Assembly (NCBI GenBank): GCA_016935715.1
Contig: JAFGQJ010000372.1
Span: 1 to 14,226 of the forward strand
DNA: 14,226 nucleotides
Direction: 5' to 3'
Source of the DNA: Spirochaetales bacterium
GTDB lineage: Bacteria > Spirochaetota > Spirochaetia > SZUA-6 > DRHE01
The notes under the pieces: generated by a model
Seen by the model: the letters and a program-made list of their open reading frames with translations, nothing else
What the model was told of the DNA's origin: nothing
Databases searched by the model: none
Part shown: positions 6,905-14,226 of the stretch, one piece after another
Layout: each line of letters opens with the position of its first letter
Position numbering within the stretch: the first letter of the stretch is position 1
Position numbers and translations under genes: made by a program

Positions 6905-6911
6905 AAAGGAG
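6905..6911 (+). promoter_or_regulatory. Ribosome binding site deciding the ilvD start
   Basis: AAAGGAG follows the terminator's T-run directly. It lies only 1 nt before ATG 6913 but 7 nt before GTG 6919, so GTG 6919 is the more likely start of ilvD. Confidence 0.7.
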
Positions 6912-6918
6912 TATGCTT

Positions 6919-8616
6919 GTGAACAAACAGTTGAACAGTTCGGTCGTGACGGGAGGCAGCGAGCGCGCCCCCCATCGAAGCCTCCTCTATGCCATGGGCT
7001 GGGACAAGGGGACCCTGGGGAAACCCCTCATCGGGGTGGCCAACGCCTTCAGTGAGCTGATACCGGGGCACATCCATCTGCGCCAGGTCGCCGACAAAGT
7101 CAAGGAGGGGATCTGGTCCGCCGGGGGCATTGCCGCGGAGTTCGGCACCATCGGCGTCTGCGACGGCCTGGCCATGGGTCATGCGGGGATGCGCTTCTCC
7201 CTTCCCAGCCGTGAGCTGATCGCCGATTCCGTCGAGCTCGTTGCCAGGGCCCATGCTCTGGACGGCCTGGTCCTGGTCACCAACTGCGACAAGATCGTCC
7301 CGGGCATGGTGATGGCTGCCGCCCGGGTCAACATCCCGGCCGTGATCATCTCCGGCGGTCCGATGCTGGCCGGCGAGCACGGCACCCGCAGGATGGGCCT
7401 GGATTCGGTGTTCGAAGCCGTGGGCCAGCTTAATTCCGGCAAAATCACCCCGGCCCAGCTCGAGGAGATCGAGTGCCGCGCCTGTCCTGGAGCCGGATCC
7501 TGCTCGGGCCTGTTCACCGCCAATTCGATGAACTGCCTCTGCGAAGCTCTGGGCCTGGCCCTTCCGGGAAACGGCACGATTCCCGCCGTCTTCGGCGCCC
7601 GTCTTTCCCTCGCCCGCCAGGCGGGACGGCAGGCCGTGGAGGCGGTTCGCAGAGGTCTTCTACCCGCAGACATTCTCACCCCCACTGCGTTCCTCAACGC
7701 CGTGGCCGTGGACATGGCTCTGGGCGGGTCGACCAACACGGCCCTGCACCTGCCGGCCATGGCCGCGGAAGCCGGGGTGGAGCTCACCCTGGATGATTTC
7801 GACCGAATCAGCGACAAGGTTCCCCATCTGTGCTCCCTTGCCCCTTCGGGCCCCTACTTCATGGAAGACCTGCACGCCGCCGGCGGCGTGATGACCCTGT
7901 GCAAGGTCCTCGATTCGCTCGGAGCGATCGACGGCAGGGCCATGACCGTCACGGGCCGGCCGATAGCCGAATCCTACAGCAGCGCCCCGGAGCCCGACGG
8001 GACCTTCGTCGCCAAACCTGATAAGCCCTACCACAGCTCCGGCGGGCTGGCCGTTCTCAAGGGATCCCTGGCTCCCGGTGGAAGCATCGTCAAGAAAGCC
8101 GCGGTGGATCCGCAGATGCTGGTTCACGAGGGGCCGGCCCGGGTTTTCGACTCCGAAGAGGATGCCCAGAACGCCATCCTGGCCGGCAAAATCGTCTCCG
8201 GGGACGTGGTGGTGATCCGCTACGAGGGACCCAAGGGAGGGCCGGGGATGCGGGAGATGCTCTCTCCCACTTCCTCCATCGCCGGGATGGGGCTGGACAA
8301 GGAGGTGGCCCTGCTGACCGACGGCCGTTTCTCCGGAGCGACCCGGGGGGCGTCGATCGGGCACGTCACGCCGGAAGCTGCATCGGGCGGACCGATCGGG
8401 CTGATCCGTGAGGGGGACCGCATCCGCATAGACATCCCGGCCAAACGCCTGGATCTGCTCTTATCAGACACCGAGCTGGCAGAGCGCCGGAAAGCCTTCA
8501 AGCCCGTGATCAGGCGGACCGGCAGCGCTTACCTGGACAGCTACCGCCAGAACGTCAGCTCTGCCGCCCGGGGAGCCATAAGATTACTGGAGACAGGGGG
8601 AAAGGATGAAGATTAG
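6919..8616 (+). CDS. ilvD: Dihydroxy-acid dehydratase
   Basis: IlvD dehydrates 2,3-dihydroxy-isovalerate and 2,3-dihydroxy-3-methylvalerate to the 2-keto acids that lead to Val, Leu and Ile. With the GTG start it has 565 residues, normal for the family. Motifs in order: SELIPGHIHLR, VCDGLAMGH then SLPSRELIADSVE, the cluster cysteine C123 in NCDKIVPGM, C189 and C195 in CPGAGSCSGLFTANSMNCL, GGSTNTALHLPA, and C-terminal GRFSGATRGASIGHVTPEA. The Gly in PGHIHL, where PCN occurs in the plant and mycobacterial [2Fe-2S] enzymes, places it with the E. coli-like enzymes, which carry an oxygen-sensitive iron-sulfur cluster. It is the first structural gene after the attenuator and overlaps ilvB by 11 nt. 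Confidence 0.95.
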   Translation: MNKQLNSSVVTGGSERAPHRSLLYAMGWDKGTLGKPLIGVANAFSELIPGHIHLRQVADKVKEGIWSAGGIAAEFGTIGVCDGLAMGHAGMRFSLPSRELIADSVELVARAHALDGLVLVTNCDKIVPGMVMAAARVNIPAVIISGGPMLAGEHGTRRMGLDSVFEAVGQLNSGKITPAQLEEIECRACPGAGSCSGLFTANSMNCLCEALGLALPGNGTIPAVFGARLSLARQAGRQAVEAVRRGLLPADILTPTAFLNAVAVDMALGGSTNTALHLPAMAAEAGVELTLDDFDRISDKVPHLCSLAPSGPYFMEDLHAAGGVMTLCKVLDSLGAIDGRAMTVTGRPIAESYSSAPEPDGTFVAKPDKPYHSSGGLAVLKGSLAPGGSIVKKAAVDPQMLVHEGPARVFDSEEDAQNAILAGKIVSGDVVVIRYEGPKGGPGMREMLSPTSSIAGMGLDKEVALLTDGRFSGATRGASIGHVTPEAASGGPIGLIREGDRIRIDIPAKRLDLLLSDTELAERRKAFKPVIRRTGSAYLDSYRQNVSSAARGAIRLLETGGKDED

Positions 8617-10468
8617 CGGAGCCGAACTGTTCGTCAAGGCTCTCAAGGCCGAGGGAGTGAAACACCTGTTCGGGTTTCCCGGAGGGGTGGTCATTCCCGT
8701 GTTTGACGTCCTGTACTCCGAGCCGGAGATCAAGGTGATCCTCGCCCGTCATGAGCAGGGGGCGGTGCACGCCGCCGACGGATACGCCCGCTCCACCGGG
8801 AAGACAGGAGTCTGTCTGGTGACCAGCGGGCCGGGGGCGACCAACACGGTGACCGGCATCGCCACGGCCAATTTCGATTCCGTGCCGATCGTGTGCTTCA
8901 CCGGCCAGGTATCCCGTTCCATGATCGGCAACGACGCCTTCCAGGAGGCGGATATCGTGGGCATCACCCGGCCGATCACGAAGCACAACTACCTGGTGCT
9001 GGACCGGAAGGACCTGGGCCGGATCCTGAAGGAAGCCTTCACGATCGCCAACTCCGGCAGACCGGGGCCGGTTCTGGTCGATCTCCCCAAGGACGTAATT
9101 TTGGAGAAGGGAGACGACGAATATCCGGCCAGGGTGAGCATCCGCGGCTACAATCCCGTGCTCAAGGGGCATCCCAACCAGATCAAGAGAGCAGCCGCGG
9201 AGCTGAAAAAAGCAAAACGCCCCCTGTTCTACGTGGGCGGGGGCCTCCACATCTCCGGGGCGGTGGATGTGTTTCGCAAAGCCGTTAAAAAGACCGGTGT
9301 GCCCGTGGTCCATTCCCTGATGGGCACCGGGGCGATACCGGGGGACGATCCTCTTTCCCTCGGCATGCTCGGGATGCACGGCACCTACGTCGCGAACATG
9401 GCGGTGAGCCATTCGGACCTTTTGTTCGGCATCGGCAACCGTTTCGACGATCGAGCCACCGGGGAGCTGGCCAAATTCGCACCGGGAGCCAAGATCGTGC
9501 ATATCGACCAGGACCCGGTCTCCATCTCCCGTAACGTGCCGGTGGAGGTGCCGATAGTGGGAGACGCCCGCCACGTGCTGGAGCAGCTCCTCCCCCTGCT
9601 GGAGGCTCCGGAGACCGAGGCCTGGCTGGGACAGATCGAAGACTGGCGGCGGGAGCACGATCAGCAGGAGCAGCCCGAGGGAGGCGTGAAGGCTCCGGGG
9701 ACGGAGCGCACCGAGGCGGTGCGGGGCAGGAAGGCCGCCAATCCGGGAAAAGCCGCCTCGGCAGCTGCCGCGAAGGCGAAGACGGAGTCCGGGCAGGGAT
9801 CCGGCGGCCACCTTCGGCCCGACACGATCATCCAGGCGATCTGCAAGGTCTTTCCGGACGCGATCATCGCCACCGAGGTCGGCCAGAACCAGATGTGGGC
9901 CTCCCAGTTCTACACGTTCCGCCATTCCCGCAGCCTCCTGACCTCCGGGGGGCTGGGCACGATGGGCTACGGCTTTCCCGCCGCCATCGGGGCCCAGATC
10001 GCCAATCCGGACAAAAGGGTCATCGACATCGCGGGGGACGGTTCGATCCAGATGAACATCCAGGAGCTGGCCACGGCGGTGTACAACGAGCTGCCGGTGA
10101 TCGTTGCCATCCTCAACAACGGCTTTCTAGGGATGGTGCGCCAGTGGCAGGAGCTGTTCTTCGGCAGGCGCTACTCCTCCACCTGCCTGATGAGAGGGGA
10201 GAATTGTCCCCCGGAATGCGAGGGACAGATGGAAGGCTGTCCCGTCTATCACCCGGATTTCGTCAAGCTGGCCGAAGCCTACGGCGCCGTGGGCCTGCGG
10301 GTGGTGGAAGATGCCCAGATCGAACCGGCGCTGAAGCAGGCCGAAGCGATCAAGGATCGACCCGTGTTCATCGATTTCCTGGTCGAGAGGGAGTTCAACG
10401 TGTTTCCCATGGTCGCCCCGGGGGCCGGAAACGCGGAGATGATGTTTTCGGAGGGAGGCCAATCATGA
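8606..10468 (+). CDS. ilvB: Acetolactate synthase large subunit, with two insertions
   Basis: The catalytic subunit of acetohydroxyacid synthase, which joins two pyruvates, or pyruvate and 2-ketobutyrate, using thiamine diphosphate, Mg and FAD. The 620 residues are about 50 more than usual. Visible: the catalytic E50 in ARHEQGAVHAADGYA, the FAD-binding middle domain with GIGNRFDDRATG, and the ThDP motif GDGSIQMN (G477-S480) ending in NNGFLGMVRQWQ. Extra length lies in two places. A hydrophilic, Ala/Lys/Gly-rich linker of about 55 residues (about 346-402) separates the middle and C-terminal domains. An insertion after FFGRRYSS carries cysteines 527, 534, 538 and 545, before HPDFVKLAEAYG. The start has a purine-rich GGGGGAAAGG directly upstream. 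The gene overlaps ilvD by 11 nt and ilvN by 4. Confidence 0.95.
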   Translation: MKISGAELFVKALKAEGVKHLFGFPGGVVIPVFDVLYSEPEIKVILARHEQGAVHAADGYARSTGKTGVCLVTSGPGATNTVTGIATANFDSVPIVCFTGQVSRSMIGNDAFQEADIVGITRPITKHNYLVLDRKDLGRILKEAFTIANSGRPGPVLVDLPKDVILEKGDDEYPARVSIRGYNPVLKGHPNQIKRAAAELKKAKRPLFYVGGGLHISGAVDVFRKAVKKTGVPVVHSLMGTGAIPGDDPLSLGMLGMHGTYVANMAVSHSDLLFGIGNRFDDRATGELAKFAPGAKIVHIDQDPVSISRNVPVEVPIVGDARHVLEQLLPLLEAPETEAWLGQIEDWRREHDQQEQPEGGVKAPGTERTEAVRGRKAANPGKAASAAAAKAKTESGQGSGGHLRPDTIIQAICKVFPDAIIATEVGQNQMWASQFYTFRHSRSLLTSGGLGTMGYGFPAAIGAQIANPDKRVIDIAGDGSIQMNIQELATAVYNELPVIVAILNNGFLGMVRQWQELFFGRRYSSTCLMRGENCPPECEGQMEGCPVYHPDFVKLAEAYGAVGLRVVEDAQIEPALKQAEAIKDRPVFIDFLVEREFNVFPMVAPGAGNAEMMFSEGGQS

Positions 10469-11019
10469 CCCACGTACTGTCCATGCTGGTGGAGAACCAT
10501 CAGGGTGTCCTGTCCCGGATTGCCGGCCTGTTTTCCGGCCGCGGCTACAACCTGGAGACCATCACCGCCGGGGTCACAATCGATCCCCAAATCACCCGCA
10601 TCACCCTGGTATGCAAAGGCGACGACAATGTGATCGATCAGATCAAGAAACAGCTCAACAAGCTGATCGACGTGATCAAGGTCACCGACCTGGGGCTGGT
10701 GCCCTCACTGCATCGCGAGCTGGCCCTTATCAAGGTGCGGGCTAAACCCAATCAGCGCGGCGAGGTATTCCAGGTGGCGGACGTGTTCCGCGCCCGGGTC
10801 CTGGATGTAGGGATCGACTCCATGATCCTGGAGGTCACGGGGTCGGCGGACAAGGTGGACAACTTCATCGCCGTGCTCCAGCCCTACTCGATCCGGGAGG
10901 TCGCCCGCAGCGGCCTGATCTCCATGGAACGGGGAAGGAAGCAGGCAACACCGGCGCCTCAGCAGCGCAAAGGCGCCTCGCAGAAGCTGAACGAGGATTT
11001 CAAGATACCCGTCGCCTGA
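10465..11019 (+). CDS. ilvN: Acetolactate synthase small (regulatory) subunit
   Basis: The regulatory partner of IlvB, which raises its activity and usually gives feedback inhibition by valine. The 184-residue protein has an N-terminal ACT domain (about 1-76) starting THVLSMLVENHQGVLSRIAG and including FSGRGYNLETITAG, where the effector amino acid binds at the dimer interface in this family. A C-terminal small-subunit domain follows, with RELALIKVRA and a VTGSADKVDNFI segment. It ends in a basic tail of about 25 residues, slightly longer than usual. The start codon overlaps the ilvB stop as ATGA and is preceded by GGAGGGAGG at 10450-10458, so the two subunits are made by coupled translation. 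The longer open frame in this phase begins inside ilvB and is not the gene. Confidence 0.94.
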   Translation: MTHVLSMLVENHQGVLSRIAGLFSGRGYNLETITAGVTIDPQITRITLVCKGDDNVIDQIKKQLNKLIDVIKVTDLGLVPSLHRELALIKVRAKPNQRGEVFQVADVFRARVLDVGIDSMILEVTGSADKVDNFIAVLQPYSIREVARSGLISMERGRKQATPAPQQRKGASQKLNEDFKIPVA

Positions 11020-11067
11020 TTCGACACGGGGGCGCAACCACAGAGAGGATGAGAGAGAAAAGAAATC

Positions 11068-12582
11068 ATGGAACGAGAAAGAGTGTTTATCTTCGATACC
11101 ACGCTGAGGGACGGCGAACAGTCTCCCGGCGCCTCGATGAGCATCGAGCAGAAGTTCGAAATGGCGGTACAGCTGGCCCGGCTTGGGGTTGATGCGATCG
11201 AAGCGGGATTCCCGGTCTCCTCGCCGAAGCAGTTCGACGGCTGCCGGATGATCGCCCGGAAAGTCAAGGGACCCGCCATAACGGCCCTGGCCCGGGCCGT
11301 GGACAACGATCTGCAGGCGGCCTACGATTCGATCAGGGAGGCGGAGCGCAAACGGATCCACACCTTCATCGCCAGCTCCCCGATCCACATGAAGCACAAG
11401 CTCAAGAAGGATCCGGATGCGGTTCTCGAGATGGCCTGCCGGGCGGTGAAGTGGGCCCGGCAGAGGGTCGATGAGGTGGAGTTCTCCCCGGAGGATGCCA
11501 CCCGCAGCGATCTACCCTTCCTCTGCCGGCTGGTGGAGCAAACCATCGATGCCGGGGCCACGGTCATCAACATACCGGACACGGTGGGCTACGCCGTTCC
11601 CGAGGAGTTCGGGCTCTTCATCCGCAAGCTGATGGAGGCAGTGCCGAACATGGACAAGGCCGTACTTTCGGTTCACTGCCACAACGACCTGGGTCTGGGA
11701 GTGGCCAATTCCATAGCCGCGGTCAAGAACGGGGCGCGCCAGGTGGAGGTTACGGTGAACGGTATCGGGGAACGGGCGGGAAACGCCTCCCTGGAGGAGT
11801 TCGTGATGGCCATGAACGTCCGCCAGGATCTGCTGCCCTTTACCACGGGCATCGACACCCGCCAGATTTACCAGTCCTCACGCCTGTTGAGCAACATCAT
11901 CGGCTTCCCCATTCCCAGGAACAAACCGATCGTGGGTGAGAATGCCTTTGCCCACGAATCGGGAATCCACCAGGACGGCGTGATCAAGCACCGGGCCACC
12001 TACGAGATCATGACTCCCGAGGACGTGGGCCGGGACGCCAGCACCCTGGTTCTGGGCAGGCACTCGGGCAAGCATGGATTCCGCCGCCGCCTGGAGGAGC
12101 TGGGACTGCTCCTGACCGATGAAAACCTGGATGCGGCCTACAAGAGCTTCCTGGACCTGGCGGACCGCAAGAAGGAGGTCTACGACGACGACCTGTACGT
12201 GATCGTGCGCGACCAGATCGGCGAACAGCTCGACACCTACGAGCTGATCTACTTCAACTTTCAATCGGGCAACATGGCGATCCCCACGGCCACGGTTCGA
12301 ATCAAATCGGAGGAGAAGATGCTGGAGGAGGCCGCCACCGGGGACGGACCCGTGGATGCCATGATCAATGCCATCGATCGCGCTCTCGGTATCTCCTCGA
12401 AACTCCTGGAGTACAACGTCCATGCCATCACGCCCGGACGGCAGGCCATCGGCGAGGTATCGGTCACGGTGCAGATAGAGGACGGTCGATACATCGGGCG
12501 CGGAGCCTCTACCGACATCGTGGAGGCAAGCGCCCGGGCCTACCTGAACGCCGTCAACCGCTACAAGACCGCTTCCAGGTAG
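11068..12582 (+). CDS. leuA: 2-isopropylmalate synthase
   Basis: LeuA condenses acetyl-CoA with 2-ketoisovalerate, the first committed step to leucine. The 504 residues fit a full-length enzyme with its C-terminal leucine-binding regulatory domain (about 390-504). In the TIM-barrel part I see DTTLRDGEQSPG with R14 and D15, the metal-binding H203 and H205 in HCHNDLGLG, and NGIGERAGN ending at N239. GENAFAHESGIHQDG follows in the linker region. Citramalate or homocitrate synthase are less likely given the full set of LeuA-type motifs and the ilv neighbours. It lies 48 nt after ilvN with no terminator between, so it should share the attenuated transcript; the leader peptide's Leu codons fit this. 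The ribosome binding site is weak (purine-rich AGAGAGAAAAGAAA). No leuB, leuC or leuD is in the window. Confidence 0.94.
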   Translation: MERERVFIFDTTLRDGEQSPGASMSIEQKFEMAVQLARLGVDAIEAGFPVSSPKQFDGCRMIARKVKGPAITALARAVDNDLQAAYDSIREAERKRIHTFIASSPIHMKHKLKKDPDAVLEMACRAVKWARQRVDEVEFSPEDATRSDLPFLCRLVEQTIDAGATVINIPDTVGYAVPEEFGLFIRKLMEAVPNMDKAVLSVHCHNDLGLGVANSIAAVKNGARQVEVTVNGIGERAGNASLEEFVMAMNVRQDLLPFTTGIDTRQIYQSSRLLSNIIGFPIPRNKPIVGENAFAHESGIHQDGVIKHRATYEIMTPEDVGRDASTLVLGRHSGKHGFRRRLEELGLLLTDENLDAAYKSFLDLADRKKEVYDDDLYVIVRDQIGEQLDTYELIYFNFQSGNMAIPTATVRIKSEEKMLEEAATGDGPVDAMINAIDRALGISSKLLEYNVHAITPGRQAIGEVSVTVQIEDGRYIGRGASTDIVEASARAYLNAVNRYKTASR

Positions 12583-12588
12583 CGCGGC

Positions 12589-13557
12589 TCAATCCGGCAT
12601 CCAGGTCAGTGGGTAGATGGAATCCGCGGTGGCGAGCTTCCGGGAGCGGCTCGTGTGCACCAACGCCGAGGCTGCGTGGCGGGCCGCCTCCGCCCCGGGG
12701 CAGATCAGGAAGAATGCCCCGCCGCCGCCGGCGCCGCTGAGCTTGCCCCCTGCGGCCCCGTTTGCCCGGCCCTCCCGCAGAAGCTCGTCCAGCTCCGGCG
12801 TGCTCAAACCGAGAGCGCCGAGAACGGTCTGAGCTTCCAGCGCCAGGGCGCCCAGATCCCGGACGGCGGCGTTCTCCCTCCCGGGATCCGGCCGGACTCT
12901 CAGGGTTGCAGCGGCCTCGGCGGCCAGTGCGCCAAGGTGCTCCAGCATCGATCGCACGCCCGGATCCCCTACCGCCACCTTCTCCCGCAGGGCTCCGATC
13001 AGAGAGGCCGCGCTGTCCCGTCTGGGCACCGCCCCGACCACCAGATGCAGGGGCATACCGGCGAGGGGCTCTGCGTCGGGAAGTCCGGGGGGATGGGGAA
13101 GGAAGCTGTACAGGCCGCCCAACAGAGCCAGACCCGTGTCGATGCCGGAGGGCGTTCCGTGAAAGAGCGTCTCTCCACGGTGCGCCCACTGCCAGATCAG
13201 CCGCGGATCGGACTCGCCTCGACGGGAAGCGACGGCTGAGGCCAGGGCAACGCAGAGGGACGCGGAAGAGCCGAAACCCAGGCCGCGGGGGATCTCCGAT
13301 TCCACGCGGAGCGTTCCCCCTTGGCGGGGCCCGACGGAATCACCGGAGGACAGACCTTCCAGCAGATCGAGGAGCCGCAGTATCGCATCCCGGTCGTGCC
13401 GCTGCACTCCCCGGATCTTCCAACCGGACTCCGGCCCGGGCCTCAGGTGCACCCGCAGGGTGGCTTCCAGGGCCAGCCCCACCGCGGGGTATCCGTAGAC
13501 CGCGGCGTGCTCCCCGAACAACAGCAGCTTGGCCCGGCCCGAGCCTACGTATCCCAA
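12589..13557 (-). CDS. mvk: Mevalonate kinase
   Basis: A GHMP-family kinase that phosphorylates mevalonate in the mevalonate route to isopentenyl diphosphate. The 322 residues show the three family motifs: KLLLFGEHAAVYGYPAV at the N-terminus, PRGLGFGSSAS (GSSAS 96-100) for ATP binding, and KLSGAGGGG (272-280) near the C-terminus. The catalytic D140 in GTPSGIDT and the Mg-binding E129 are both present, as expected for mevalonate kinase. The start is TTG at 13557, supported by GGGAGGG six nt upstream. It overlaps the end of the preceding kinase gene by 13 nt. Its stop lies only 6 nt from that of the convergent leuA, with no hairpin between the two. The mevalonate route is uncommon in bacteria but is known in Borrelia and other spirochaetes. 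Confidence 0.9.
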   Translation of the reverse strand: MGYVGSGRAKLLLFGEHAAVYGYPAVGLALEATLRVHLRPGPESGWKIRGVQRHDRDAILRLLDLLEGLSSGDSVGPRQGGTLRVESEIPRGLGFGSSASLCVALASAVASRRGESDPRLIWQWAHRGETLFHGTPSGIDTGLALLGGLYSFLPHPPGLPDAEPLAGMPLHLVVGAVPRRDSAASLIGALREKVAVGDPGVRSMLEHLGALAAEAAATLRVRPDPGRENAAVRDLGALALEAQTVLGALGLSTPELDELLREGRANGAAGGKLSGAGGGGAFFLICPGAEAARHAASALVHTSRSRKLATADSIYPLTWMPD

Positions 13558-14226
13558 AGAACACCCTCCCGGGCAACGGTTACGGGCTCCAGCTCGCCTT
13601 CCAGAGGCGTGCCGGCGGATACGCAGACCCCCAGCTCGTTGCCCGCTCCCAGCGCCTTGTACGGATCAGGGGACAGGGAGGCCGGTGCCTCGATGCGGGC
13701 GGACACTCCGATGTCCTCACCCAGCCGCAGACCCAATTCCCCGGCCGCCTCGAACGATCCGCGGGCCTCCGCCCAGCTGTTCGCGCTCAGGAAAGTACGC
13801 ACGCAGCGATTCGAATCCTCCAGAAAGCTCCGCCATGCCCCGGGTTCTTTTCTCTTCCACCGCTCGTAGCGCACCAGTGCGTCCGGCGTGGACACGCTCG
13901 AAGGTCCGCGGAAGATGTACAACGGGGGAAGCCAGGGAAGCGAGAGCGACTGCCAGGAGGGCTCGGCCCCCCCCGCCAGGCACCCGAACCCGCCGTACAG
14001 GGAGGCGTACACGTCGTAGCCGCTTCCCCGTCCGCCCTGGGCGCGGCGATGGGCCTGCAGTGCGATCCGGGCCGCCCGTTGCGTCAGCTCCGATCCCGCG
14101 GCACCGCCCAGATGAAGCAGGGCACAGCTCAGCGCCACGGCTACCGCGGCGCTGGACCCGAAGCCGCTCTTTCTGGAGCCGGAGAAAAAAGCCGAGGAAT
14201 CGACGCGGATCCGCGCCGCCGGCAGC
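13545..14226 (-). CDS. pmk: Phosphomevalonate kinase, 3' part (cut by window edge)
   Basis: The reading frame enters from the right edge and runs about 227 codons to a TAG at 13547-13545. Near its visible start is SRKSGFGSSAAVAVALSCAL, the GHMP ATP-binding motif in the form typical of phosphomevalonate kinase, followed by QGGRGSGYDVYASLYGG, which matches the GSG(F/Y)D motif of that enzyme rather than diphosphomevalonate decarboxylase. The C-terminal part is more variable and has LGAGNELG. The enzyme converts mevalonate 5-phosphate to the diphosphate. The GTG at 14138 is an internal valine, since the conserved motif lies upstream of it. The gene overlaps mvk by 13 nt. As I recall, Borrelia has mvaD-pmk-mvk in this order, so mvaD may lie beyond the edge. 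Confidence 0.82.
   Translation of the reverse strand, partial: LPAARIRVDSSAFFSGSRKSGFGSSAAVAVALSCALLHLGGAAGSELTQRAARIALQAHRRAQGGRGSGYDVYASLYGGFGCLAGGAEPSWQSLSLPWLPPLYIFRGPSSVSTPDALVRYERWKRKEPGAWRSFLEDSNRCVRTFLSANSWAEARGSFEAAGELGLRLGEDIGVSARIEAPASLSPDPYKALGAGNELGVCVSAGTPLEGELEPVTVAREGVLWDT
13564..13570 (-). promoter_or_regulatory. Ribosome binding site supporting the TTG start of mvk
   Basis: GGGAGGG on the - strand, 6 nt before the TTG at 13557-13555, and inside the 3' end of the upstream kinase gene. Confidence 0.65.

Noticed and set aside
6739..6911. A T-box or metabolite riboswitch in the ilv leader
   Set aside because: The leader is short, has no T-box consensus or large conserved aptamer, and is mostly occupied by the leader peptide frame.
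6764..6930. An alternative frame from ATG 6764 through the ilv leader
   Set aside because: It runs through the terminator and has an Arg/Leu/Phe-rich product with no clustering of the regulated amino acids. The frame from 6739 has both the clustered codons and a well-placed stop.
8555..9925. A 456-codon open frame on the - strand opposite ilvB
   Set aside because: It lies fully antisense to a gene with clear ThDP-enzyme motifs. Its translation has no domain and the His/Gly/Asp-rich composition typical of GC-rich shadow frames.

Overview
The window is GC-rich bacterial chromosome with dense, mostly operonic genes. I see no mobile element, tRNA, rRNA or CRISPR. Three things together suggest a free-living spirochaete (Spirochaetaceae-like): bacterial mevalonate-pathway kinases in the order phosphomevalonate kinase then mevalonate kinase (the order I recall from Borrelia), a 7TMR-DISM-type receptor fused to a chemotaxis signalling domain, and an AOS-family enzyme beside a FabZ. 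This is an inference; I could not run a phylogenetic placement.

Left part, + strand: a CPBP-family membrane protease (25-741), a CcdA-type thiol-disulfide membrane transporter (869-1819), then a pair made of a serine-palmitoyltransferase-like PLP enzyme (1918-3117) and a FabZ dehydratase (3129-3548). Sigma70-like promoters can be read upstream of ccdA and of the PLP enzyme. The second one overlaps an upstream ATG and so moves the PLP enzyme's start downstream.

Middle, - strand: a two-gene operon encoding a secreted DOMON-domain protein (6081-6611) and, through a GTGA overlap, a large membrane receptor (3640-6084). The receptor has a signal peptide, a jelly-roll-like sensor, seven membrane segments, a coiled coil, an MCP signalling domain and a long acidic tail. 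I propose that the DOMON protein provides the input for the receptor.

Right-centre, + strand: the branched-chain amino acid operon ilvD-ilvB-ilvN-leuA (6919-12582). Its leader (6704-6911) looks like a complete classical transcription attenuator: a TTGACA promoter, a 35-residue leader peptide with eight Leu/Val/Ile codons in ten, a candidate antiterminator and a perfect 9-bp terminator hairpin followed by ten T. The predicted transcription start falls on the leader peptide's ATG, so the peptide may be read from a leaderless RNA. I consider this element the most interesting object in the window. The IlvB protein also carries two insertions, one with a symmetric four-cysteine pattern.

Right end, - strand: mevalonate kinase (12589-13557), overlapped by the 3' part of phosphomevalonate kinase (13545 to the window edge), forming part of a mevalonate operon that continues beyond the window and converges on leuA.
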